A stretch of 64,000 nt of DNA, taken from NCBI GenBank assembly GCA_019054805.1, contig JAHQIY010000013.1, forward strand, positions 1,674,001 to 1,738,000. Direction: 5' to 3'. Each line of letters starts with the position of its first letter. Position 1 is the stretch's first letter. The DNA comes from Brachionus manjavacas. Lineage: Eukaryota; Rotifera; Eurotatoria; Ploima; Brachionidae. The notes below the pieces were generated by a model, which searched no databases, was not told the origin of the DNA, and was given only the letters and a program-made list of their open reading frames with translations. Position numbers and translations under genes: made by a program. Below are positions 48,991 to 59,829 of this stretch, piece after piece.

Positions 48991-49149
48991 ATTGATTTTC
49001 AATCGGGGTTTTAAAAATTAAATCTAAAAAAGAAAAACGATATTTAAATTAAAAAATAAAATGTAAAAAACCGCAAAATAGACTTTAAAAATCTTTTTTG
49101 AAATCTAATAAAGAAATTCTAAGAAAAATATTTGAAGTAAAAACGTCAT

Positions 49150-50122
49150 TTAAATTAGTCCAAATTCGCCACTAAGTTAAATTTTTTTAAAATTTGGATT
49201 TCCAAATCATTTTCACGCATAAAAGCCTGACTTGGAAATCCAAATCCGCTACTAGTTTAAATTTTTTTAAAATTTGGATTTCCAAATCATTTTCACGCAT
49301 AAAAGGCGGACTTGGAAATCCAAATCCGCCACTAGTTTAAATTTTTTTAAAATTTGGATTTCCAAATCATTTTAACGCATTAAAGGCTGACTTGGAAATC
49401 CAAATCCGCCACTAGTTTAAATTTTTTTTTAAAATTTGGATTTCCAAATCATTTTCACGCATAAAAGGCGGACTAGGAAATCCAAATCCGCCACTAGTTT
49501 AAATTTTTTTAAAAATTTGGATTTCCAAATCATTTTAACGCATTAAAGGCGGACTTGGAAATCCAAATCCGCCACTAGTTTAAATTTTTTTAAAATTTGG
49601 ATTTCCAAATCATTTTCACGCATAAAAGGCGGACTTGGAAATCCAAATCCGCCACTAGTTTAAATTTTTTTAAAATTTGGATTTCCAAATCATTTTCACG
49701 CATAAATGGCGGACTTGGAAATCCAAATCCGCCACTAGTTTAAATTTTTTTAAAATTTGGATTTCCAAATCATTTTCACGCATAAAAGGCGGACTTGGAA
49801 ATCCAAATCCGCCACTAGTTTAAATTTTTTTTTAAAATTTGGATTTCCAAATCATTTTCACGCATAAAAGGCGGACTAGGAAATCCAAATCCGCCACTAG
49901 TTTAAATTTTTTTAAAAATTTGGATTTCCAAATCATTTTAACGCATTAAAGGCTGACTTGGAAATCCAAATGCGCCACTAGTTTAAATATTTTTAAAATT
50001 TGGATTTCCAAATCATTTTCACGCATAAAAGGCGGACTTGGAAATCCAAATCCGCCACTAGTTTAAATTTTTTTAAAATTTGGATTTCCAAATCATTTTA
50101 ACGCATTAAAGGCGGACTTGTT
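49150..50122 (+). repeat. 80 bp minisatellite, about 12 units
   Basis: Tandem units of 80-82 bp. Each contains the perfect palindrome ATTTGGATTTCCAAAT, a CGCATAAAAGGCGGA segment, and a second hairpin: GGCGGA, then TTGGA, two A, TCCAA, then TCCGCC. The period is visible at 49191, 49271, 49351, 49433, 49514 and 49594. The last unit breaks off at 50122 straight into a module B fragment (TTCCATAATC). It is a relative of the array at 57890-58135. Confidence 0.92.
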
Positions 50123-53067
50123 CCATAATCTTTATTTCATTACAGACGTAAAATAAAATATTAATCAAGATCTCTAGATAAATTTTTCATAAATAATAAC
50201 TGATGATATTTTAAAAAGAAATTAAATAAATTCTTTGAATATTGGATTATATTTGACGTTTGTCTGATTATATGATGACCTTTGTCTCGCAAAAGGAAGC
50301 TAAAATAGTGCAATTCCAATTAGAAAGTGTGCTTCTTATTGGTTTTTCTTAGTTATTTTTTATTATTCGATAGAGAAGACAAGTAAGATTTTAAAATCAT
50401 TTGATTTGAATTTTATTTAATATACGCAGAAAATTAAATGATTCGATGATTCAAATCACTCAAAGAATGCATCATTATTCATTAATTTACATAGATGGTA
50501 TTTATTAAATATTTTGAAAATTGTTTTATTTAAAGTCATTTTCTTCCCTGTTTTTTTCATTTCTTCATCTTACTATGGAAAAAAAAGATTAACGATTAAA
50601 AAAATTTTATTTTAAGCCATGTTTTTTTTTTACCACTAAGTCTTCCCATACTCTTATTAATTTCGATGATGTTGCTCATTGATGAATATATATTCAAATC
50701 ATTGCCTCGTCTAGATTCTTTCCTGGTTTACTTAACGCTTTTAACTGTTTCGATTCAACCATGTTTTTTGACCTAACATTGTGAAACCAATTAGAAGCAC
50801 ATTTGTTAGTTGGAAATGCAGTATTTAAGGTTCTTTATTTCAGACAAACGTCTCTGAAACACACTTACTTAAGACAATAATTAATTAGCAAAAAAATTTG
50901 TTTTTTTTAATCAGTAAACAATAAAATTTCGGCAGCTTTATCTTAAAACAGCAGTTAATATTAATAATAAAGTTATATTTTTTTCATTTCTTTTAAACTA
51001 ATATTTGATAAAATTCCAAAATTTACATTAATTCATGCTGATTTTACAAATTGCCAGTTTTCACATTAGCACGAAATATTGTCAAAAAAAAAAAGTCATA
51101 TAATGATTGTAATAGATGGTTTTATTGAACATTTAATCTAGAAAGCAACATCAAAATTTTATTTTACTTCTATGATAAAATAATAATTACGTAAGAACGG
51201 CTTAAGTGAGGAAGTAATTTTAATAGTATTTTAGTATGACACTTTTATGCATAATTTTTACATTGAATGAATAATAATTACTGATTATTAATACTCTTGA
51301 CTAGGAAATTAATTCTGGAGTTTTAGTAATAGTGTCGAATATAACTAACATTTGTTTGAAGGAAATCAAGTAAATTTAACTGATAATTACTATTAACTGC
51401 TATTTAAAGTTAAAGCTGCTAAGTTAATAATTAAATAAACTAAAATTTTTCGATAATTAATTGAGAAAGCGATATGTTGGGCTAGTTTGCCAGTTTGAAT
51501 TTACTCAACCAAAATAAATAATAAAATTTAACCTTTTTGCGTTAAAATAAAATAATGGCATTCGATTGATTTATTTTGAAAAACTTTTTAGTCTCGTTAA
51601 TCTTTTTTTTCCTAATGAGGATGAACATATGAAAAAACAAAGAAGAAAATGACTTAATTGAATTGAATTTTTAAATATTTAATAAATACCATTTAAATTA
51701 ATGATTAAAAGCATTCTTTATAAAATTTGAATCATTGAATCATTTAATTTTCTGCGTAAATTAAATAAAATTGAAATCAAATGATTTTAAAATCGGATTT
51801 GCCTTCAAAATCGAATAATGGAATACTTGATAATGAAATAACAATAATAATTATACTTTCAGTTATTTAATAAGGAAAACGGACTTGATTGATAAACATT
51901 TAAATTAAATTAAAATTATTAGTTGATTTTTAATCGTTTTATGGAAAATAATTTTTGAAAGATCGATTTTATTTGTTTCCATTTGGGGAAAATTCATATT
52001 AAATTAAGCAAAAAAATAGTGAATTGCCGACAATATTTAAATATTCTTAAGTAATGTTTATTTGAATTTTTTCAAATGTTTTTCTACTCCGATTGGCATA
52101 TAATCTGATCGATTAGTTCAGTACAGGATGGTATATCATTTTCTGGCATCCACAACAGCATGCTATTATTTGTATATTTTAACGAAAAATGGATTAAAAA
52201 ATATTATTTATCTTATTTGAGTAATATCAAATAGGCAAACTAGCCCAAACGTATCATTTACTCAAATAAATAGCAAAATTTTTGGTTTATTTAATTATTA
52301 AACAATAAAATTTAGGCATTTTTACCTTGAAATAGCAGTCAATGTAAATAATAAGTTATATTTTTTTTCATTTCCTTAAACAAATTTTAGTTTTAATTCA
52401 AAGATTTACATTAATACATGTTGATTTGAAGACTAAGCTGATTTTATAATTTGCCTGTTTTTACATTAACATGAAATAATATCAAATATAAAAGTCTTAT
52501 AATGATTGTAGATGATTAGTTTGTATTTTTGAACAATTTATCTAGAGAGCATGGTCGATATTATATTTAACCTCTGTGATAAAAATTACGTGGCGTTAAG
52601 TGATTAAATTAAAATTAAATTACATTAAATCTAAATTACATTCAAGAGTATTTCTAATCTGTAATAAAAATTTAAGTAATATCTGTAATATTAATATAAA
52701 AAATTACAGATTACTCTTGGCTGGGAATTAAATTTCCAACCCAAAAAAAAAAGATCTATTTTTTGAGTTTAAAAAAAATCGAATTACTTTTTTCAATATT
52801 AGAAAAACATTTAATTACTCAATAAGTGGTACGTTATTCATAAAAAATTGAATCGTTGTTTCAACTTGAATTTTTCTTGATTTACAGTAAGACAAGTAAA
52901 TAATCTCATAATAAATTCGTACCATTTGATCTTATCAAAATCATTTTATTTTAAGCCATGAATTTTGTTTTACCACTAAGCCTTCACATACTCTTTCTAA
53001 TTTCGATTATTTTGCCAATTAATGAATATGTATTCAAATCAATGTCTCGTCTAGTTCTTTCCCTGTT
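50123..53067 (+). repeat. Repeat mosaic: B fragment, C, H-type, D, E, H
   Basis: There is no gene. A short inverted B piece is at 50123-50250, C (minus) at about 50265-50400, D at 51115-51345, E at 51340-51600 and H at about 51700-52960. Near 52080-52160 the Rep relic can be read on the minus strand. 50860-51110 matches 20020-20260 in reverse. The 3' end leads into the right arm of the outer inverted duplication. Confidence 0.65.
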
Positions 53068-56000
53068 TACTTAACACTTTTAACTGTTTCGTTTCAACCA
53101 TGTTTCTTGACCTAACATTGTAAAACCAATTAGAAGCACATTTGTTAGTTGGAAATGCAGTATTTTAGGTTCTTTATTTCAGACAAACGTCTCTGAAACA
53201 CACCTACTTAAGACAATAATTAATTAGCAAAAAAATTTGTTTTTTTTAATCAGTAAACAATAAAATTTCGGCAGCTTTATCTTAAAACAGCAGTTAATAT
53301 TAATAATAAAGTTATATTTTTTTCATTTCTTTTAAACTAAAATTTGATAAAATTCCAAAATTTACATTAATTCATGCTGATTTTATAAATTTCCAGTTTT
53401 CACAAAAGCACGAAATATTTTCAAATAAATAAGTCATATAATGATTTTAAGAGATTTTTTAATTGAACAATTAATATAGAAAGCATCATCAAAATTTTAT
53501 TTAACTTCTGTGATAAAATAACAATTACGTAAGTACGGCTTAAGTGAGGAAGTAATTTTAATAGTCTTTTAGTATGACACTTTTATGCATAATTATTACA
53601 TTGAATAAATAATAATTACTGATTATTAATACTCTTGACTGGGAAATTAATTCTGAGTTTTTTTTTAAATCAACAATTTAAAGATCCTTTAATCCTCCAA
53701 GAATCAAAAAAACTTCTGAGTAAAAATTAGTTTTTAGATTTTAGAATTTAACTTTTTTGGTTATGTAATGGTTTTATTTTAGTAAAAAAGGCCAAAGGTA
53801 TCACAAACTAACTTGCCAAAATTTATTTACCATTATATGGAAGTAAAATTATAATTTATATCAGAAACATTGTCTTTAAATGCTTTAAATAAAAATAAGT
53901 TAATATTACAATATTTACATCTTTTAATGTTGATTTAAAGTCTCAACTGATTTTATAAATTACTCATAATTATTATTATTATTATTATTATTTATTCAAT
54001 AAACACCGCAAGGGTGATGTAAAGAAAATATAGAAAGGAGAATAAAATAAAGTAAAGTTAAGCTTTGTCGTTCTAGATAAAATAAAAAAAAGAAACACAT
54101 TAATTTAAAAGAATTATGATTTAAATGCGAGTCACATGATTTAGATAAATTAAAAAAATACTAAAAATAAATTTTCAAATTTTGTTTTTCGATAGTATTT
54201 TTTTTTTTTTTTTGGTTTTCTAAAGTTTTGAAAAAAAAGAAAATTCAAACAAAAACAAAAGTAGTAACAAAGAACTTGTTTAATGGCAATTTTGGAAATA
54301 TAAATTTTTTTTTTTTTTTTTTTTTTTTTTATTGCATTTTTTCTTTAGAAAGCTTTCGTTAGGAGTTGGAGGATTTATCTAGGATATGTACAACAACTCC
54401 AAATAATAATATGCAAAGCATTGACTTGAGGAACCCAAATTGTGATCCTATGTGTTTTCCATTGCTTTTTCCATATGGTGAATTTGGCTATGATGAGTGT
54501 TATCAACATAATCAAGTTCATTTGACTTCAAATTCAAGAGTTACTTTGAAAGAATATAACATTTATTATTACAAGCATCGTTTACACATTCGATTGAATT
54601 GTCACAATTCAATTTTTAAAATGAGCAAATTATTTCAAGAAAATGTGGTTTGTTCATGGATCAAAATAGAAAAGAACAAATTAAAATTTCTTCGTATTAA
54701 TCAAGCACGTTTAAGAATAATGGACTATCGGTGCGTAATGGATCGTGTTAATAGTAATTATAATCTTGAAGAGAGAATTGACAGGGCTTATATTCCACCA
54801 TCTACGTTTGATGGCAGTGATTGAGCCATGAAACAACATTATTCCGATGCATTGTAATTATTTGGAAGATTTGGTAAAGCCGATTACTTTAAAACATTTA
54901 CGTCAAATCCCTGCTGGCCTGAATTTCAACAAACTTTGGCTGCAGGTCAGCCATATTTATCTCGGCCTAACATGTGTTCCAGAATCTACAATATGAAGTT
55001 CCGTGAGTTCTAGAACGATCTGAACACCGAACAAAAGATGGGAGTGGTAGAGGCTTTTGTTGGAGTGAAGTAATATCAAAAGAGAGGACTTCCACATGAT
55101 CATATGCTGTTGTGGATGCGAGAAAATGATATACCATCCTGTACGGAACTAATCGATCAGATTATATGCCAATTGGAGTAGAAAAACCATTGAAAAATTC
55201 AAATAAACATTACTTGAGAATATTTAAATATTGTCGGCAATTCACTTTTTATTTTGCTTAATTTAATATGAATTTTTCCCAAATGGAAACAAATAAAATC
55301 AATCTTTCCAAAATTATTTTATATTAAACGATTAAAAAATAACTAATAATTTTAATTTAATTATAATGTTTATCAATCAAGTCCGTTTTAATTATTAAAT
55401 AATTGAAAGTCTAATTATTATTCGATTTTGAAGGCAAATACGATTTTAAAATCATTTGATTTCAATTTTATTTAATTTACGCAGAAAATTAAATGATTCA
55501 ATGATTCAAATTTTATGCTTTTATTCAATCATTAATTTAAATGGTATTTATTAAATATTTAAAAATTCAATTCAATTAAGTCATTTTCTTCTTTGTTTTT
55601 TTCATATTTTCATCATCATTAGGAATTAAAGATTAACGAGACAAAAAAGTTTTTCAAAATCAATCAAAGGCAAACTAGCCCAAACATATCACTTACTCAA
55701 TTAATTATCGAAAAATTTTGGTTTATTTAATTATTAACTTAGCAGCTTTAACTTTAAATAGCAGTTAATAGTAATTATCAGTTAAATTTACTTGATTTCC
55801 TTTAAACTAATGTTAGTTATATTTCCAAGATTTACATTAATTCATGTTGATATGAAGACTTTCTAATATCTAAAATTTGAAGAAATAATTGTTTAAATAT
55901 AAAGAAGTCGTTAATGAAATTTTCCTATTCTAACTTTGATACCGTTTCAGACAATCAAATAAAAAATCTATGTTTAAGAAACAGAATTTTATTTAGATTT

Positions 56001-56361
56001 TACGTAAAATCGATTATACTATTTTTCTAATATTCTATTTATTTCATTTTAGGAAATATAATGAATTATTTATTGCTAAACAGTTTATTAGTATTTAACA
56101 CAAACGGAGATCATTCGACGAGTTATTAACTTGACAAATATTCATCAGCTCTATTAAAGTTTAAATCATCTAATCACAACCAACTTAAATTATTCACTAT
56201 TGCTATTTCTCAATGCTTAATGAAACAAGTTATGTAAACATATCCGATTTTGACATTAGTTACTTACTAGTATGTGTTTTGGAGAAAAATATTAGTGAAG
56301 GGAATGCAAACGAAATAGTTGCAATGTGTCGGTAAAATAGCAAAAAATCATGTGAAAATAA
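53068..56361. repeat. Right arm of the 3.3 kb inverted duplication
   Basis: Reverse complement of 17064-20355, with the Helitron fragment now on the plus strand. Substitutions show some divergence, for example RCVMD here against RGVMD on the left in the Rep fragment. Beyond 56361 the sequence is unrelated to that outside the left arm. Confidence 0.8.
54300..55165 (+). pseudogene. Helitron Rep/helicase gene fragment, right copy
   Basis: The frame 54366-54824 (152 codons, non-ATG start) gives the Helitron-like N-terminal domain with DPMCFPLLFPYGEFGYD and YYYKHRLHIRLNCHN. It follows a poly-T tract and a TTTAG that could be an acceptor. Past the TGA, the WPEFQQTLAAGQPYLSRPN block and GLPHDHMLLWM (about 55090-55125) follow in other frames, then NDIPSCTELIDQI. 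Gene order and breaks are as in the left copy, so both derive from an already broken ancestor. Confidence 0.8.
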
Positions 56362-56691
56362 CAGCATGTTGAAGTTTATGATCAAAACTTTATATCAAAT
56401 TGCTCATTTTTTATTTAATAATAAATTTCCTGAAGATTTAGGCAGAATTTTATAAAATTAACATTGATTAACATAGTTTGTTACATTAAAATTTAAAAAA
56501 AAAAATTTTTTTAAATTAATAGTATGTTCAAAATTAACTAAAATGATCGATTATTTTTAATTTTTTAGAAAAGTTAATAATGCAAATAAATAAATTTTTT
56601 TCTTTATACATTCACTTTTTTTCGAAAAATTTGAATTTTGTATTTTTCAAATTTTATGCAATTTTTTTAATTTAAATCTAGAGTTTTTTAA
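56362..56691. other. AT-rich spacer, no gene seen
   Basis: Low-complexity AT-rich sequence with no repeat module recognised. It ends in ATTTTCAG (56691-56698), a possible acceptor for the GC-rich ORF that follows. Confidence 0.45.
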
Positions 56692-56698
56692 TTTTCAG

Positions 56699-57219
56699 AA
56701 AGTAAATGTGAACGGCTCGACAGTGCACATGGACATAGCTGACGATCTTTACAACGACAGCTCGACGAGGAGCAGGCCCAGCAAGAGCTCCTGCAGCAAC
56801 AACAGCTCCAGCAACAGCAGCTCCAGCAACAGCAGCAACGCCAACAACCTCAGGCACCGCAGGCCGGCGAGATTAATCTCGTGAACACAGTCACCGGCCT
56901 GGCCAACATGATGGCGACGATGCAAACCCAGCTACAAGTTCTGGCCGATCGACAACAGGCGATGTCCAACGCGACCGCCTCTACGATGGACTGCGGATAT
57001 GGGTACTCCAGCCATACGGAACCCAAGGTAACCTCTTCTTTTTCTACAGGGCCTCCCAAATTTCCAGCTATGGCAGCCAGTTTAAGAAATGCACTGCCAG
57101 CCAGGGATTGCCGACATTTTAAGGCTAGGGATTATCACGAGCTTGAGCTCCTGCTCGCCGTGTACAACGAGAACAATAGGCTCTCAAAAAAATTTTGTTC
57201 TATATTCCAGATTTTTTAA
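56699..57219 (+). pseudogene. GC-rich coding remnant, Gln-rich, Gag-like
   Basis: Two frames are open. Frame 1 (56699-56884) follows a TTTTCAG acceptor and starts KVNVNGSTVHMDIADDLYND, then becomes Ser/Asn-rich and stops. A second frame (about 56742-57219) gives EEQAQQELLQQQQ, then GEINLVNTVTGLANMMATMQ, TQLQVLADRQQAMS, FPAMAASLRNAL and YHELELLLAVYNENN. The second resembles the N-terminal part of a retroelement Gag (Gln-rich coiled coil before a structural region), but I cannot prove the family and no zinc knuckle or pol is present. Its GC-rich composition stands out sharply from the flanks. Confidence 0.4.
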
Positions 57220-57289
57220 AGCACGATAGAACATGCCATATTTAAAAACAAATATTTTATTTCAATTTCGTTAATAAACTGAGATGTGT

Positions 57290-57673
57290 GCGCTTTTAAA
57301 GAGCTAGCTCGGCTCCCGCCGGGGATCAGTAAGGATTTGGAATCCAACATCCTTCAGCCCACCACTGATTACCCGACTTATTCTAAGATTCACAGGTGGG
57401 AGTTTGGTCGTCCCGTTACTAGAAATTTTTCTGGGACGACCAAACCAATAAGTATTTTTTTGTCGAATCGGGGGGTACGAGGACATCTCTGAGGCTTCAG
57501 ATGAAGAAATCGAAGAGCCACAGGGAGACGCCAACCAAGGCAATAAAGGGTCGGCAAACCCAACTTCTACCACCACCAGCTCTCCTCCCTCCTCAGAAGA
57601 ACCGTCATCTTTGAGGTTCAGACCTCCCACACTCGCTCCTCAGTCCGGTACTATAATAGAAGTGGACGCGTAG
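57290..57673 (+). pseudogene. GC-rich coding remnant, acidic C-terminal part
   Basis: The frame 57286-57492 includes LPPGISKDLESNILQPTTDY. A second frame from 57476 gives YEDISEASDEEIEEPQGD, then a Ser/Thr/Pro-rich stretch and APQSGTIIEVDA before TAG at 57671-57673. The change of frame falls just after an inverted repeat (57403-57444), which may be an insertion scar. It probably belongs with the preceding remnant. No known domain. Confidence 0.35.
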
Positions 57674-57889
57674 AGTTCTAAACTCTCTACTTAGAAAAAG
57701 AGCCGTCCTCACAAAACTAATGGTTTTTGTCAAAATTCATCATTTTTTTAAATATTTTTTATCAAGTTTATTAATTGACTTGAAATTTTGCACACTTTTT
57801 AAAGGTGTTTAGGTGTTTGTAATTTTTTAATTTTTGAGTAAGATTTTTTAAAATAAAAAGAATTTAAATAATCATACTTTAAAAAGTAA

Positions 57890-58135
57890 ATCCAAGTTCA
57901 CGTAGCAAGAGTTAAAATGATTTGGAAATCCAAGTCAATTAAAGTAACCTCGAGTGGTGAATTTGGATTCCCAAGTTCGCGTAGCAAGAGTTAAAATGAT
58001 TTGGAAATCCAAGTCAATTAAAGTAACCTCGAGTGGTGGATTTGGATTCCCAAGTTCGCGTAGCAAGAGTTAAAATGATCTGGAAATCCAAGTCAATTAA
58101 AGTAAACTTGAGTAGTTGATTTGGATTTTTTTCAT
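57890..58135 (-). repeat. 79 bp minisatellite, about three units
   Basis: Units begin CGTAGCAAGAGTTAAAATGA at 57901, 57980 and 58059 (period 79). Read on the minus strand they align with the 49150-50122 array: TTGGATTTCCAAATCATTTT, then a variable middle, then AATCCAAATCC and CCACT. The variable part has diverged strongly, but order and length agree, so this is the same family in opposite orientation. Confidence 0.85.
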
Positions 58136-58837
58136 TTTTCAATCATTTTTACTGATCAAGTAAAGTTACATTCAAAAACAAAATATAATTTTCAGGACTC
58201 TCAGTTAATATTCATTCAATTATTCTTAATTTTATATTGATAAATATATATTTCATCATATTGAAAAATCCTCAGAAAAATATTTTTTTTCTATTTTAGA
58301 CTTCTTATTTCCCTTTTCTTGTGATTCTTATTATATTGAGCAGATTATTTTTTGTTCCAGAATTCACATAAAATGAAGATTCAAATGAGACATCAATAGC
58401 ATTTTACATAATTAATTTTTTTTAAAATAAAATCCGCTACAATTACTACCTGGAACAGCAATCAGCATATTTGCCGTTCCAGGTAGCTATTGTATCAGCC
58501 TACAAAACAAGAACCCAAGAAAGTGCCATTTAAAAAAAAATTAAAGACTTAACCCGGACTTTATTTAAAAAAAATTTTAATCTCAAATGTTGTGACTTCT
58601 CTTGAAATAAATAAAATTTTAAGTCCAAGTATTTTGGATGAATATTTTTTTTTTATTAATCAAATTTAAATTTCAAAGATATCGATTTCTAACCCAGTGA
58701 GTTTAATTAGGGAAAAATCGGGACAACAATTTTTCAGATCCGAAGCGGTGGTGTGCTCGATTGGAGACATCATCACAAATCAGTCCAATATTTTTCAATC
58801 TACCTCGACAAATACAAAAAAAAACAAATTAATTATT
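58136..58837. other. AT-rich 3' flank of the TDRD9-like gene with one hairpin
   Basis: No ORF with coding character. It contains a compact inverted repeat at 58446-58486 (CTACCTGGAAC and GTTCCAGGTAG). The 65-codon frame at 58697-58894 overlaps the presumed last TDRD9 exon antisense and is not supported. Confidence 0.45.
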
Positions 58838-59829
58838 TTAATCACTTTTTTCTTGTTTGATTTTTTCAAAATCAACAGCCCTCAATGGCATTAAGAAATT
58901 TAAATTTTTTCTCTCGATTTTAAAATTATTTTATCTGTGTCGCTCAAAATTTTTAAATGCTTCTCATTTATCTAAAAATAGTCAATTATTTAATTAAAGA
59001 ATGGTTTAATGGTTTATTTTTTTCGAATCTCACTTGTTTCCACCTTAAGCGTCGATCAAAAAACTGGGGCTCCTTTAGAGTTCTTTTTTCAGAAAGAAGT
59101 GCCAAAATTGAGGTCCGACTGTTTTTTTGTAGATTTCTCATTTTATTTGCATCATCATTACCTGTGAACTGTTTTGAATTTTTATTTCCGACTAACAATT
59201 GATTAACAATTGATCTGAATGAATTGAGCTAAATTTTTAATTTTCTAATTTTCAAAAGAAAATTAATGAGTGAATAATTTTACCAAAGCAATGTCACGGT
59301 CGTAGAAATCGACCTCAAAATAATCCTCAATATAATTTTCTGTGTAAATAGGCCTTCTTGTCTCAGTGTCAAATCCGAGGCCACAAAGAGCGCCCGTGTA
59401 AGTCAAAGTCTTAGGATCATAGCGAAACTCGACTTCAGGAGAAAACGCTAAAAGAACCAAAGAAACAAGACCTTTTATTTTTGGAAGTAAACAAGTCTCC
59501 CTAAGAACAATGTCTCTTCCGTTTTCAGATATCTGATGAGTCACTAGCAAGTTAGAACACTTTAAAGTGTGGTCCTGGTCAAGCAGAATTCGGTTAATGG
59601 AAAGGCGATCAGGACGGGCTGACATGTGATTAGGCTCTTTGGTCATGGTGTACAAATGTGTCTCAATAGGACTGCGAATTTTGAACACAAATTTTTCATT
59701 TTTATCAAGACGCAAGCTGCTGATGTTGTTTTCTATGTTTTCTATGTGGACCCATTCTTTGCACTCTCTTTGTTTTATTAATGAAGTATAAATAATCAAG
59801 CTCAAAGTATTGTGAATTTTCATACAAAT
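58838..59829 (-). CDS. TDRD9: TDRD9 / Spindle-E-like helicase, C-terminal exons
   Basis: Three exons. 59829-59284 encodes KEWVHIENIENN, then RDIVLRETCLLPKIKGLVSL and FSPEVEFRYDP, YTGALCGLGFDTET and YFEVDFYDRDIAL. This matches the region after the Tudor domain of TDRD9 (LRETSLMPxIPGL, MELR, YTGxLCGLGW, AFDVxF). A 55 bp intron (donor GTAAAA) leads to 59228-59034 (LNSFRSIVNQLLVGNKN, then ILALLSEKRTLKEPQFF, RWKQ), in phase. A last exon near 58880-58838 reads AVDFEKIKQEKSD, similar to the TDRD9 end, but its phase is off by one base. TDRD9 is an RNA helicase of the piRNA pathway, acting in germline cytoplasmic granules. The helicase core is not in the window. Confidence 0.8.

Noticed and set aside
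49150-50122. Regular repeats resembling a CRISPR array
   Set aside because: Whole 80 bp units are repeated with no unique spacers, and the genome is eukaryotic, so this is a minisatellite.
58697-59202. Plus-strand ORFs at 58697-58894 and 58957-59202
   Set aside because: They overlap TDRD9-like exons on the opposite strand; the minus-strand reading has homology and good splice sites.
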